From JAHFTW01 sp038046785 (GTDB taxonomy: Archaea > Thermoplasmatota > E2 > JACPAO01 > JAHFTW01), in assembly GCA_038046785.1 (NCBI GenBank), contig JBBSVM010000005.1, positions 127,734-191,733 of the forward strand: a DNA stretch of 64,000 bases, in the 5' to 3' direction. The position numbers and the translations under genes were made by a program. The notes beneath the pieces were generated by a model. It saw only the letters and a list, made by a program, of their open reading frames with translations, did not search any database and had not been told where the DNA came from. Below, in pieces: positions 44,740-52,769 of the stretch (the first letter of the stretch is position 1; every line of letters starts with the position of its first letter).

Positions 44740-44994
44740 ATGCGCCGCGACCTCGCCGCCATCGTCTGCTGCCCCGTCCACAAGTCGGCCCTCAAGCTCG
44801 AGGTGACGTCCGAGGACGAGCACGGCGACATCCAATCCGGCACGCTGCGCTGCACGACCTGCCGCTTCGACTACCCCATCCGAGACGGCATCCCGAATCT
44901 CCTGCCGCCCGAGTACCATCTCGACGAGGTCAAGGACGCCCCGACCGCCCCGGCAAAGTCGGCGCGCGGCAACAAGGGCAAGGCGAAGGCGTGA
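44740..44994 (+). CDS. Trm112-like zinc-binding protein
   Basis: 84 residues. Starts RRDLAAIVCCPVHKSALKL and continues with LRCTTCRFDYPIRDGIPNLL, matching the Trm112/UPF0434 family that activates class I methyltransferases acting on tRNA, rRNA or eRF1. The tail is Lys/Ala-rich. It begins 4 bp after carB and its stop overlaps the next start (GTGA). Confidence 0.85.
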   Translation: MRRDLAAIVCCPVHKSALKLEVTSEDEHGDIQSGTLRCTTCRFDYPIRDGIPNLLPPEYHLDEVKDAPTAPAKSARGNKGKAKA

Positions 44995-45338
44995 GCCGCA
45001 GTCTTCTGCTGGTCTCCTCCGATCTTCTCTGGATTGGCAAGGTACGCAACGCCGCGGCCAAGCTCGGCTGGGCGGTCGTGGTGCCGACGGCGAAGACCGA
45101 CATTACGCAGGAGCTCCTGCACGACGAGACCAAATTGGTCCTGGTGGACCTCCACCACCCCAAGTTCGACTTCGTCGAGACCATCCGCTTGGTGCGGGGG
45201 ACGCGCTGGGATGCCAACCTCATCTGCTTCGGGCACCACACCGACACGGCGCGGCTCGAACAGGCGCGTTCGGTGGGTGCGAAGCAGGTGTGGGCCAATT
45301 CGGAGCTGGACCGGCGCCTGCCAGAACTGCTCGCCTGA
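44991..45338 (+). CDS. Receiver-like domain protein
   Basis: 115 residues with a CheY-like alternation: SLLLVSSDLLWIGKVRNAA, LVLVDLHHPKFD (position of the phospho-aspartate), LICFGHHTDTARLEQARSVG and KQVWANSELDRRLPELL. The acidic pocket is incomplete, so phosphorylation is uncertain. It ends the carAB operon. Confidence 0.65.
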   Translation: MSRSLLLVSSDLLWIGKVRNAAAKLGWAVVVPTAKTDITQELLHDETKLVLVDLHHPKFDFVETIRLVRGTRWDANLICFGHHTDTARLEQARSVGAKQVWANSELDRRLPELLA

Positions 45339-45349
45339 GCACCGACTGA

Positions 45350-45431
45350 GTCGCAGATTGCGCAGATGTCTCAGATTCCCTTCAGGTGTTATTGCAAAAG
45401 AGCAATCTGCGCAATCTGAGAAATCTGCGAC
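45350..45431. repeat. CGCAGATT palindromic repeat, copy 5
   Basis: The left arm is GTCGCAGATTGCGCAGATG, then TCTCAGATT. The right arm is AATCTGCGC, AATCTGAGA and AATCTGCGAC. It forms an 82-bp imperfect palindrome with a loop containing TTATTGCAAAAG. Located between convergent genes. Confidence 0.85.
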
Positions 45432-45477
45432 AAGAAAAGGGAGGGAGAAGGAAGGGAAAAGGAACCGTGCGTCCGAC

Positions 45478-45912
45478 TTAGTCGAACTTGCTGGCGAAGC
45501 CGGCCGTGAGGGCGTAGGCGCCGAGCAGCAGGTGGACGATGTTCAGGGCCGGGGTGAGGGCCAGGAAGCCGTCGGTCGTGCCGTTGAAGGCGAAGAAGCC
45601 GACGACGCCGAGCAGGACGTAGACGACGCCGAAGATGATGGCGAACGCCTTCACGGTGTTGCCGGCCAGGTTGCCGAAGCCGAACAGGAAGGCGGCGGCG
45701 GCGAGGACCAGGTGGACGACGTCGTGGGTGTAGGTGAACTGCAGGAACGTTCCGCCGAAGCCGAGGCTGGTGGAGATGTTGCTGCCGTCGATGATGTTCA
45801 TCAGGAAGCCGAGGACAGCGACCGCGGCCAGCGCGAAGGCGCTGATCCGGAAGTAGATGACCGGGTTCAGGATGGTCGGCACGTTGTTGGTCGGGGTGGC
45901 GTAGTCTGACAT
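45478..45912 (-). CDS. DUF4383-like four-TM protein
   Basis: 144 residues with four TM helices: about 20-42, 62-82, 88-108 (AFAIIFGVVYVLLGVVGFFA) and 118-138. The pattern FQFTYTHDVVHLVLAAAAFL and NIVHLLLGAYALTAG is typical of DUF4383 proteins. ATG at 45912. Function unknown. Confidence 0.75.
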   Translation of the reverse strand: MSDYATPTNNVPTILNPVIYFRISAFALAAVAVLGFLMNIIDGSNISTSLGFGGTFLQFTYTHDVVHLVLAAAAFLFGFGNLAGNTVKAFAIIFGVVYVLLGVVGFFAFNGTTDGFLALTPALNIVHLLLGAYALTAGFASKFD

Positions 45913-46045
45913 GGTGTCGCCACTCTTGAGGAGTCGCCGGCCGGATATGAACGTTTGTCTGTGGTCTAACGATTTTTTCGATTGTTGTTTTTTGATGGTA
46001 AAGATGCCTTGACTGTCCCGGACCAACCGGAGGCTCGGCGGTGGC
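45913..46045. other. Intergenic region with AT-rich promoter of DUF4383 gene
   Basis: An AT-rich stretch (about 45940-46010, including TTCATATCC on the minus strand) stands out from the GC-rich genome. No ORF is supported. Confidence 0.4.
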
Positions 46046-46759
46046 TCAGACAGCCCACAGTTTGATGCCGCCCGCGATGGCCATGCCCCGAACTCCCTTC
46101 ATCCCGAGCGACGCCGTGCGGGCCAGCCCTTCTGCGAAACCGGCGAGGATGGCCGCCATGCGCGCCGGGGTGGCGCGGGCAGCCGACCCGAGTTTCAGCT
46201 CCAGGGCTCCACCCTCCAAGTCGATGCGCAGGGGGGTGGCGAGGTTCTCCCCTTCCAGGAATGCGGCGAGGCGCATCCAGAGGTCGCGCGCGGTCGCCGC
46301 CTTGAGAAACGAGGCGGACGAAGCGCCAAGGCGGCACCCTTGTGCGTGCAGCGTCTCGATGGGCGCCTCGGCGGCGTCGAGGGCGTCGAACGCGGTCGGG
46401 AGGGGGATGGCGCCGGGGCCGGGCACGAGAGAAGCGTAGCGTTGCACGGCCTCCTTCAGCCGCTCCACCGGGAGGTCGCTGGAGCCGATTTTGGCGGCGA
46501 GAAGCCGGTACACTTTGCGCCGGGAGTCGGCGGGGTGCGTGGCCTCGGCAATGAGGGCGCGGTTGAGCAGCTCGCGCATGTGGAGGCTGGAGAGGGTGGG
46601 CTTGGAGCGGCCGGTCAATTCGACCAGTTCGGGAAGCTGCCGATCCGCCTCGCGCAGAGCTTCGAGAATCTGGCGTTGCACGGGGTTCGTCACGGCGGCG
46701 TAGCCGGTCGCCGTCTGGTAGATGTCGAACGCTCCGTCAGCCACTTTGCGCCTTCGCAC
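46046..46759 (-). CDS. ArsR-like winged-helix regulator
   Basis: 237 residues. The N-terminal winged helix (about 20-92) contains VTNPVQRQILEALREADRQ, LPELVELTGRSKPTLSSLHM and the wing ADSRRKVYRL. The C-terminal domain is larger than in simple ArsR repressors and has an LHAQG and GASSASFLKAATARDLW segment that recalls V4R/TrmB-like ligand domains. The GTG at 46759 fits a minus-strand TTTTA at about 46782-46787. It lies next to the alpha-toroid lipoprotein gene. Confidence 0.8.
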   Translation of the reverse strand: MRRRKVADGAFDIYQTATGYAAVTNPVQRQILEALREADRQLPELVELTGRSKPTLSSLHMRELLNRALIAEATHPADSRRKVYRLLAAKIGSSDLPVERLKEAVQRYASLVPGPGAIPLPTAFDALDAAEAPIETLHAQGCRLGASSASFLKAATARDLWMRLAAFLEGENLATPLRIDLEGGALELKLGSAARATPARMAAILAGFAEGLARTASLGMKGVRGMAIAGGIKLWAV

Positions 46760-46781
46760 GTCTTAACCCAACAGGACGTAA

Positions 46782-46787
46782 AACGTT
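46782..46787 (-). promoter_or_regulatory. TATA-like element of ArsR-like gene
   Basis: GTTTTA on the minus strand is about 26 nt before the GTG at 46759, in the 30-bp gap after the lipoprotein gene. Confidence 0.4.
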
Positions 46788-46789
46788 TG

Positions 46790-47701
46790 TTATGATTCAA
46801 ACGAAAAGGCTGGGGGAACTGGGATTCCGGCGGCCACGGCGGCTCCGAACAGGGTCGCCACCTCGGCGGTGCAGAACGCGTTGACCGCCCCGCCCGTCGG
46901 ATAGGCCCAGCCGCCCGGGGCCCGCAGCGCGGCAAGGTAGGCCCAGGCGCCGTTGGGTGTCGGGGCGTCAAGGGCGAAGTGACCGCGAAGCGCCCAGACG
47001 GTGCTGTGGCAGTTGGCCACTTCGCCAGGGCTGGTCCCGTACCCGCCATCGCCGTCGCGCGAGGCCGCGAGGAAGGCAAGGGCGGCTGTGCGGTTGGCGA
47101 GACCGAGACCGTTTGCCGCGCCGAGGGCGACGAGGACGATGCCCGTGGAATCGGTGTCAGGAGCGACGCCCATCCGGTAGGACCAGCCTCCAGTCTGGTT
47201 GCGCGCCAAACCCTCCACGGCCGCTCGCCAGCCGTCGGCGGCTGCGTCGGAACCGGCCGCGGCGAGGGCGCGCAGAGCGAAGGCGTCGTCATTGAGCAGT
47301 GCCGGTTCGCCAAACTGCGTCCCGTTCAGGCCAGCAAGGACGACCGAGCGCAGTTGGGACTGGACGGAGGCGTCGCTCGGGTTGGCAAGGGCGAGCGCGT
47401 AGGCGGGCCGAAGTTGCGACAGGTAGGGTCCCAGAGGGAGGGCGAGGCCGACGACGGCGGGGTCGCCGGTGGGCCAGCGGTTCGGGTCCACGCCCCCCAG
47501 TGCAGCCGCCTCCACGGCGTAGGGTGCAAGGAACGAGGAGAAGCGGCCATCGTTGCGGTGCGTTGCAAGCTGGTCCAGGGCGTCCTGGTGGAGGGAGGCC
47601 CATGTCGTCTCCTTCGTTCCGGCGCAGCCCGCGACAAGCGGCAGCAGCAGGATGGCCAGGGCGAACCGAGCGCGCACAGTCGGGGCAGGGCCGCGTCGCA
47701 T
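46790..47701 (-). CDS. Alpha/alpha-toroid lipoprotein, transcobalamin/prenyltransferase-like repeats
   Basis: 303 residues. Signal peptide with lipobox (LLPLVAGCAGT). The mature part has tandem helical repeats with Gly-rich turns: NDDAFALRALAAAGSDAAAD, ARNQTGGWSYRMG, DTDSTGIVLVALGAANGL, FLAASRDGDGGYGTS and NCHSTVWALRGHFALD. This alpha6/alpha6-barrel pattern is seen in squalene cyclase-like folds and in the large domain of transcobalamin. A cyclase is unlikely because the protein is exported. It could partner the DUF4430 lipoprotein 10 kb away. Confidence 0.75.
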   Translation of the reverse strand: MRRGPAPTVRARFALAILLLPLVAGCAGTKETTWASLHQDALDQLATHRNDGRFSSFLAPYAVEAAALGGVDPNRWPTGDPAVVGLALPLGPYLSQLRPAYALALANPSDASVQSQLRSVVLAGLNGTQFGEPALLNDDAFALRALAAAGSDAAADGWRAAVEGLARNQTGGWSYRMGVAPDTDSTGIVLVALGAANGLGLANRTAALAFLAASRDGDGGYGTSPGEVANCHSTVWALRGHFALDAPTPNGAWAYLAALRAPGGWAYPTGGAVNAFCTAEVATLFGAAVAAGIPVPPAFSFES

Positions 47702-47740
47702 AAGGGGGAAGGTCTGAACACGCCCCTGTTTTTGACGAAC

Positions 47741-47749
47741 CTAAAAATA
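47741..47749 (+). promoter_or_regulatory. TATA box of VOC gene
   Basis: CTAAAAATA is centred 26 nt upstream of the ATG at 47771, indicating a leaderless transcript. Confidence 0.55.
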
Positions 47750-47770
47750 CCGGCCCTCGGTGGGCGGCGC

Positions 47771-48247
47771 ATGGCCCTGTTCAAGAGCTCGACCCCGCCC
47801 GCGGAAAAGGGCACCCTCAGCCTCAGCCTGCGCAACGTCGCCCGCTACGCCAAGGACATCCACGCCAACGTTCCGCTCTACGAGGCCATCGGTTTCAAGA
47901 AGATCCGCGACGCCGGCGACCTCGTCGTCCTGCAGCACCACGACGGCATGCAGATGGTCCTGCACCGCTGGGACGAGGGGCACAACCCGACGCAGCTTGA
48001 CACCGCCATCGGCTTCACGCTGAGCGGCGACGCCGCCGATGCGAAGAAGCACCTCGAGGCCGCCGGCTGGAAACTCCTGCGCGCGCCGCACGAAGGCGAC
48101 GTTGGCTACTTCATCATCTACGGCGACCTCGACGGCAACCCCATCAACCTGGTCGGTAAGCCTCTGCGCGCCAGCCCCGCCCCCGGCACCGTCAAGCTGG
48201 TGCTGAAAGACGGCAAGGCTCTCGCCGTCCCCGTCGCCAAGGCCTGA
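47771..48247 (+). CDS. VOC (glyoxalase/dioxygenase fold) protein
   Basis: 158 residues with the paired beta-alpha-beta-beta-beta units of the vicinal oxygen chelate fold: VARYAKDIHANVPLYEAIGF, LVVLQHHDGMQMVLH, IGFTLSGDAADAKKHLEAAG and YFIIYGDLDGNPINLV. Usual metal ligands are only partly visible, so enzyme or binding protein cannot be decided. ATG start set by the TATA box. Confidence 0.8.
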   Translation: MALFKSSTPPAEKGTLSLSLRNVARYAKDIHANVPLYEAIGFKKIRDAGDLVVLQHHDGMQMVLHRWDEGHNPTQLDTAIGFTLSGDAADAKKHLEAAGWKLLRAPHEGDVGYFIIYGDLDGNPINLVGKPLRASPAPGTVKLVLKDGKALAVPVAKA

Positions 48248-48263
48248 GGCTGGCGACCTGCCC

Positions 48264-48323
48264 AACCGCAGATATCGCAGATTCCGCAGACGGCCATCTG
48301 CGTGCTCTGCGTCATCTGCGGTT
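48264..48323. repeat. CGCAGATT palindromic repeat, copy 6
   Basis: The left arm reads AACCGCAGATATCGCAGATT and continues CCGCAGA. The right arm TCTGCGTCATCTGCGGTT is complementary with mismatches. It sits between two co-directional genes (VOC and truA). Confidence 0.8.
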
Positions 48324-48349
48324 AAGGAGTCGGAAAGGCTGGCGCCCCC

Positions 48350-49189
48350 GTGGCCCTCTTTCACGTCGCCCTGCGCTTCGCCTACGACGGCCGCAGGTTC
48401 GACGCCTACGCTCGCCACAGCGACACTCACACCGTCGAGGACCACCTGGTGCGGGCGCTGCGCAAGCAAGGCTACATCGAAGGCTCGTTCAAGACCGGCT
48501 CGCGCACCGACGCCGGAGTGAGCGCGCTCGAAAATGTCTGCCGCGCCACAGTGGAGCGCAAGACGCTGCGGGGCATCGTCCCCGCCGTGCAGAAGAACCT
48601 CCCCGAGGGCGTCTGGGTCACGGCAGCCGCGGAGGTCCACGAAAAATGGAATCCGCGCCACGCCATCAAGCGCATCTACCGCTACGTCGCCGTTCCACAC
48701 GGCGAAGACCTCGCGACGATGAAGCGCGCTTGCAAAGCGTTCCATGGCCGCCACCTCATGACGGCGTTCGCCAAGCTGGAGGAGGGCCGCAACCCGATGC
48801 GCAATGTCCACGACTTCACCGTCGAGGAGCAGGACGGTCTTTGGCTGTTCCGGACGACGAGTGACGGCTACTTGTGGAACCAAGTGCGCCGCATGGTGGG
48901 TGCCGTCCAGGCCGTAGGTCGCGGCGAGGCCGAGGTCGCCGACATTGAGGAGAGCCTGCGCACGGGGGAACGGCACAAGGCGTTCCATCTCGCGAGCCCC
49001 GCAGGCCTTCTGCTCGAACGCATCGAGCACGAAGGATTGGAGTGGAACCTCTATGCTGGGAAACTGGGCGCGCAACGCGTCCCGCGTGTTCTGCAAGAAG
49101 CCGACGTTGGCTTGATGCTGGCCCGGCACCTGCTGGAGTTGGCGCCGTGGCCGACGAAGATCAGCGGGTCTTCCGAAGAGCCTGAATGA
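48350..49189 (+). CDS. truA: tRNA pseudouridine synthase A
   Basis: 279 residues. TruA isomerises uridines in the anticodon arm (positions 38-40). The catalytic aspartate lies in KTGSRTDAGVSAL, and LRFAYDGRRFDAYARH and YLWNQVRRMVGA are conserved family blocks. GTG start. The 3' end overlaps the convergent tyrS by 29 bp. Confidence 0.93.
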   Translation: MALFHVALRFAYDGRRFDAYARHSDTHTVEDHLVRALRKQGYIEGSFKTGSRTDAGVSALENVCRATVERKTLRGIVPAVQKNLPEGVWVTAAAEVHEKWNPRHAIKRIYRYVAVPHGEDLATMKRACKAFHGRHLMTAFAKLEEGRNPMRNVHDFTVEEQDGLWLFRTTSDGYLWNQVRRMVGAVQAVGRGEAEVADIEESLRTGERHKAFHLASPAGLLLERIEHEGLEWNLYAGKLGAQRVPRVLQEADVGLMLARHLLELAPWPTKISGSSEEPE

Positions 49190-50234
49190 ACTGCCAGTTG
49201 TCCGGGTGGGCAGCGAAGTAGTTGCGCACGGGCTCCAACAGTTTTGCGAGCGCTGCCGCTGCGCCGTTCTTGAGGTCCATCGGGTGGAGCGTGCCGGCGG
49301 CGAAGTCGGCCGATAGCGCCGCGAAGTCGCTGTACGACTTGTTGCCGCCGAACTTCTCTGGGCGGCTGATGGTGAATGTGCCTCCAAGTGTGGCGATGCG
49401 GGGCCAGACGACGAGCCGCACCAGGTCGAGGACCGGGTTTCCCTCCACGTCCTTAGCCGGACAGTGGGCGCCCTTGAGTTTGCGCGCAATGTCCTCGGGC
49501 GCGTCGTGGATGAAGATGCCCGAGTCGGGGTCGGACTTGCTCATCTTGACCTCGACCGGGTCCATGCGGCCTCCTTGCGCCTTGAGGCCGGGCACGAGCG
49601 GCGTGTGGAGCGCCGTCGGCGCCTTGCGGCCGAGGCTGTGCGCGACGTCGCGGGCGAGCATGTGCGCGTGGCGCTGGTCGAGGCCGCCGTAGGCGAGGTC
49701 GATGCCCATGTGGAAAATGTCGGCGACCTGCATGGCGGGGTAGAGGAACTTCGCCATGTCGCCGTCGCCCTCGTCCTCGCCGCGCCCCATGATGGTCATG
49801 GCGCGCCGCATGCGAGCCAGCGTCGTCTTGCCCATCACCTTGACGACCAGCTCCCAGTAAGCGGCGTCCGTCGAGAATTGGTTGGCATAGACGTACGTCA
49901 CGGATGCGCGCGGGACCCCGAGCGCCTCGAACGCCTCCTCCATGTAGCGGCCGCAGCGCTGGATGTTCGCCAAGTCGCCACCGAGCTTGCCGTTGATCTG
50001 CGCGTGCCAGTCGGCGAGGAAAATCGTGACCTCGAAGCCAGCGGCGGTGAGGCGGCGCACCATGTCGGTGCAGACCATCCAGCCGATGTGCGCCGTGCCG
50101 CTTGGCTCGAACCCGATGTAGGCCTTCGGCTTTCCACCGTTGGCGGCCCGCGCACAGAGCGCGCGCAGCTCCTCGTCGCTCACCGCTTCGCTTGCGGCAG
50201 AGCGGATCGAATCGAAGGCGGTCTGGGCGTCCAC
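49161..50234 (-). CDS. tyrS: Tyrosyl-tRNA synthetase (archaeal type)
   Basis: 357 residues. Class I motifs are SGTAHIGWM (HIGH-like) and VKMSKSDPDS (KMSKS). The tyrosine-pocket segment FLADWHAQINGKLGG is typical of archaeal TyrRS. The GTG at 50234 is selected because a minus-strand CCTTTAAGC at about 50256-50262 lies 26 nt upstream. The frame remains open to 50294. Confidence 0.93.
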   Translation of the reverse strand: MDAQTAFDSIRSAASEAVSDEELRALCARAANGGKPKAYIGFEPSGTAHIGWMVCTDMVRRLTAAGFEVTIFLADWHAQINGKLGGDLANIQRCGRYMEEAFEALGVPRASVTYVYANQFSTDAAYWELVVKVMGKTTLARMRRAMTIMGRGEDEGDGDMAKFLYPAMQVADIFHMGIDLAYGGLDQRHAHMLARDVAHSLGRKAPTALHTPLVPGLKAQGGRMDPVEVKMSKSDPDSGIFIHDAPEDIARKLKGAHCPAKDVEGNPVLDLVRLVVWPRIATLGGTFTISRPEKFGGNKSYSDFAALSADFAAGTLHPMDLKNGAAAALAKLLEPVRNYFAAHPDNWQFIQALRKTR

Positions 50235-50255
50235 GCCGTGTCGAGCGATGCGCCG

Positions 50256-50262
50256 CTTAAAG
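50256..50262 (-). promoter_or_regulatory. TATA box of tyrS
   Basis: CTTTAAG on the minus strand is 26 nt before the GTG start at 50234, within 25 bp of the end of the pilus operon. Confidence 0.5.
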
Positions 50263-50284
50263 GGGCGGCGGAGTCCGCCTCCGC

Positions 50285-51658
50285 TCAACCCCACAGGAAG
50301 AGCCGAAGCTCAACCGTCGCGGGCGCCCCGTTCTCCCACAGCGTCAAGGTGCGCAGGGCGGCCGCAACCGGCTGGTCGTCGGGAATGGGCGGTCCGTACT
50401 CCAAGTCGGCAAACGGCTCGATGACTTCCGGTTGGAAGAGGTTCACCAGGAAATGGTTCGCCTCGACGGCCGCCAATTCACGGGGCCGAACACTTGTCAA
50501 GACAACGAAGCCGGAGCCGAAGCCGCCCGGCTCGCTCACCGCAAGGACATCTTTGCCGCCCTGCACCAGGACATGCTCGAAGTCGTCGTAGTGGGCGCCG
50601 CCGCCGGTCTTCTTGATGTCCCAAGCGAGGCCGTGCGTGTTGTAGGACTCCCACGCCAGGTCGTAGGGGCTCGCAAGGATGGCATGGTTCGGGTTGGCGG
50701 CAGTGACCGCGCCGGAGACCCCGTCCACACTGGTCGCGAACATCGGCTGCAGCCACTGGTAGTTGGCGGCGTCGGAGCCAAGGACGACAAGCCGGCCGCC
50801 TGCGAACACCCAGTCGGCGATGCCCTGCTTGACCGCGTTTCCGGTGAGCGCGCTGTGCTGGGCGCCGGAGCCGACGATGAGCAGGTCGTACTGGGCCAAG
50901 CGTGCGGGGAGGTTGGCGTCGAGGTAGGACTTGACGTCGGGGTAGACGTCCCCCTCAAACAGCGGGAGGTTGAGGTACTGCAGGAGCGGCAGGTCGGCAA
51001 GCGGGAACGGCAGGTCCACAAGAATGGTAGGCGCCAGCGTGCTCACGAAGACGCGGTCGTTGAAGTCGACACCAAGGCCACGGATCGCCGCCCGCTCGGT
51101 CGCGGTGGCGGAGAACATGGTGAGGTTGAGCTTCGCCTGCGCCGAGTTCTGCATTTGGGCTGAGGTGCCAAGCGGCACGGTGACGGAGGCGAGGCTGGTC
51201 CAGTCGCCAATGTAGGCGGTGCGCAACCCATCCAGAATGGGGACGCTGCCCGCGGTGGCATTCGAGACTCGGCGCACACTCACGTGGAACTCCTGACCCA
51301 GCGGCAGCCCAAGCCCGGCGCGGGCATCGGGGTAGTCCAGTTTCCCATTCGGCAGCGCGTAGAGCAGCGAGGCGTCGCGCAGCGCCTCGAGGCGGGCCGG
51401 ATCGAGCGAACCGTTGGCGGTGGCCAAACCCAAACGCTGCAGGCCGTCTGCCCCGGCGGCGCCGGTGCCTTGGGTCGCGGCCAGGTCGGCAAGAGTCAAG
51501 GCCTGGCGGTCCAAGGCGGCGGACTCGGTCGGCTGGTCCAAGTGTGCGTCGGTTCCCGGCGCTGCGGACTGCGCAAGCAGGACCCCCACGACGCCGAGGA
51601 AGAGCAGCCCTGCGGTGAGCAAGCCAAGGACATGCGCCGCAGCAGTGTTGTCATGCAC
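50285..51658 (-). CDS. Pilin-like membrane protein with GATase1/DUF4350-like ectodomain
   Basis: 457 residues. The N-terminal hydrophobic stem (AAAHVLGLLTAGLLFLGVVG) resembles the pilin-like proteins encoded upstream. The exported part contains a flavodoxin/GATase1-like region: YDLLIVGSGAQHSALTGN, IADWVFAGGRLVVLGSD and SGFVVLTSVRPRELAA. The GATase nucleophile is not seen, so binding rather than catalysis is likely. GTG start at 51658. Last gene of the pilus cluster. Confidence 0.65.
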   Translation of the reverse strand: MHDNTAAAHVLGLLTAGLLFLGVVGVLLAQSAAPGTDAHLDQPTESAALDRQALTLADLAATQGTGAAGADGLQRLGLATANGSLDPARLEALRDASLLYALPNGKLDYPDARAGLGLPLGQEFHVSVRRVSNATAGSVPILDGLRTAYIGDWTSLASVTVPLGTSAQMQNSAQAKLNLTMFSATATERAAIRGLGVDFNDRVFVSTLAPTILVDLPFPLADLPLLQYLNLPLFEGDVYPDVKSYLDANLPARLAQYDLLIVGSGAQHSALTGNAVKQGIADWVFAGGRLVVLGSDAANYQWLQPMFATSVDGVSGAVTAANPNHAILASPYDLAWESYNTHGLAWDIKKTGGGAHYDDFEHVLVQGGKDVLAVSEPGGFGSGFVVLTSVRPRELAAVEANHFLVNLFQPEVIEPFADLEYGPPIPDDQPVAAALRTLTLWENGAPATVELRLFLWG

Positions 51659-51734
51659 AACCCCTCTTTTCCGGTCTCGGTGGCTTTGAAGATTGCCCCC
51701 GAAGCTTAAGTGCCGGGATGTGGCGACGGGAGGC

Positions 51735-52391
51735 TCAACGGAAGACGTAGAGGCGCACTTCGACGAGTGTCGGACGCGTCGGTGGGGGCGGTGGGGGGTT
51801 AGGGGGCGGCGGCGTGGCAGGGTCGCATACGTCGGCCATCCCGGCGAGCCGGATGGTTCCAGACACGGGCTCGAGAGGTTGGCTTTTTGGCAACGGCGGG
51901 CCAAAAACCGCGGTGTCGCAGTCTGCACCAATCGCCGTGAACTCGACGCGGAAACGCAAGTCCAACGCGGTGAGGCCGAGGCGAGTGTGAGCCGTGGCAT
52001 TGAACAAGAGCGTTTTCCCGGCATCGGGCGCGGGGAGCCAAGCCACTGTGGCGCCCGACATAGCAAGGTGGCGCAGCTTCTCCAAATCCAGCTCGCCCGT
52101 CGAAGTGGCAAGTCCGAGCGGGCCGGTGCCGCCAAGAACCCAGCCGCCCCCCGGACCCGTTACGTAGTCCGCATTGTTGCCGGCACTACGGATGAATCGC
52201 GAGAATGTCGTTTCTGCTTCGCGTCGGTGGCCGGGGTCGAGAACGCCAGACTCCGCCGAGGGCGCCGCGTTGAAGGCGACCGTGAGAAGGATGCCAACGA
52301 CGGCGAGGAAGATGACGCCTGCCACGATGAAGGCGAGCGGCGAGCCCACGGCATCGTCGTCCATGGCCATCGGCTGCGGGTTCGAGAGCAT
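51735..52391 (-). CDS. Archaeal pilin-like protein with proline-rich tail
   Basis: 218 residues. A class III signal-like N-terminus, DDDAVGSPLAFIVAGVIFLA, follows acidic residues, as in archaeal type IV pilins. A beta-rich head with two cysteines and a PPPPNPPPPPP stretch near the end. The ATG at 52391 is one choice. In-frame ATGs at 52370 and 52364 fit a minus-strand CCTTATG near 52389-52395 better. Confidence 0.7.
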   Translation of the reverse strand: MLSNPQPMAMDDDAVGSPLAFIVAGVIFLAVVGILLTVAFNAAPSAESGVLDPGHRREAETTFSRFIRSAGNNADYVTGPGGGWVLGGTGPLGLATSTGELDLEKLRHLAMSGATVAWLPAPDAGKTLLFNATAHTRLGLTALDLRFRVEFTAIGADCDTAVFGPPLPKSQPLEPVSGTIRLAGMADVCDPATPPPPNPPPPPPTRPTLVEVRLYVFR

Positions 52392-52406
52392 AAGGATTCG
52401 GATGGC

Positions 52407-52769
52407 TCAGCAGACCGGTTCGTTGAAAGAAAGAGTGACGCGTCCAATTCCGTCAGAGAGGGTGACCGCGAGCAGGTCGGTGGGCGAGCCCGGACAGGTC
52501 CAGGTGAGGACAAAGCCGCGCGCGCCCTCCAATCGATCGAGGTGGGCCATCTCGGCGTTCACCTGTGCCAGGCTGCCACCAAGCACATGGGTTCGGATGC
52601 CAACTCGGATCGCCTCCATCTCGCGCAGAAGACCCACCTCGTCGCGGGCCGCCTCCTCAGGAATCTGACTGACGCGAACGAGCAAGCTTGAGAGGATGAG
52701 GAAGCCGATGACGAGCGTCACGGCGCCAAGCAGCATGAGCGCGCCTTGGTCGTCCGAACGTTCAGGCAA
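52407..52769 (-). CDS. Small pilin-like protein
   Basis: 120 residues. After PERSDDQGA a long hydrophobic helix (LMLLGAVTLVIGFLILSSLL) begins, then a helical and short beta region ending in a Cys. TTG start at 52769 overlaps the previous stop by 8 nt, fitting translational coupling in the operon. Another minor pilin candidate. Confidence 0.65.
   Translation of the reverse strand: MPERSDDQGALMLLGAVTLVIGFLILSSLLVRVSQIPEEAARDEVGLLREMEAIRVGIRTHVLGGSLAQVNAEMAHLDRLEGARGFVLTWTCPGSPTDLLAVTLSDGIGRVTLSFNEPVC

Noticed and set aside
46790..47701. Squalene or terpene cyclase
   Set aside because: The toroid repeats match, but the protein has a lipobox signal and no visible DxDD or QW-type catalytic set, so an exported binding protein is more likely.
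22587..48323. CRISPR array suggested by recurring CGCAGATT units
   Set aside because: Copies are kilobases apart, single, palindromic and without spacers; no cas genes are present.
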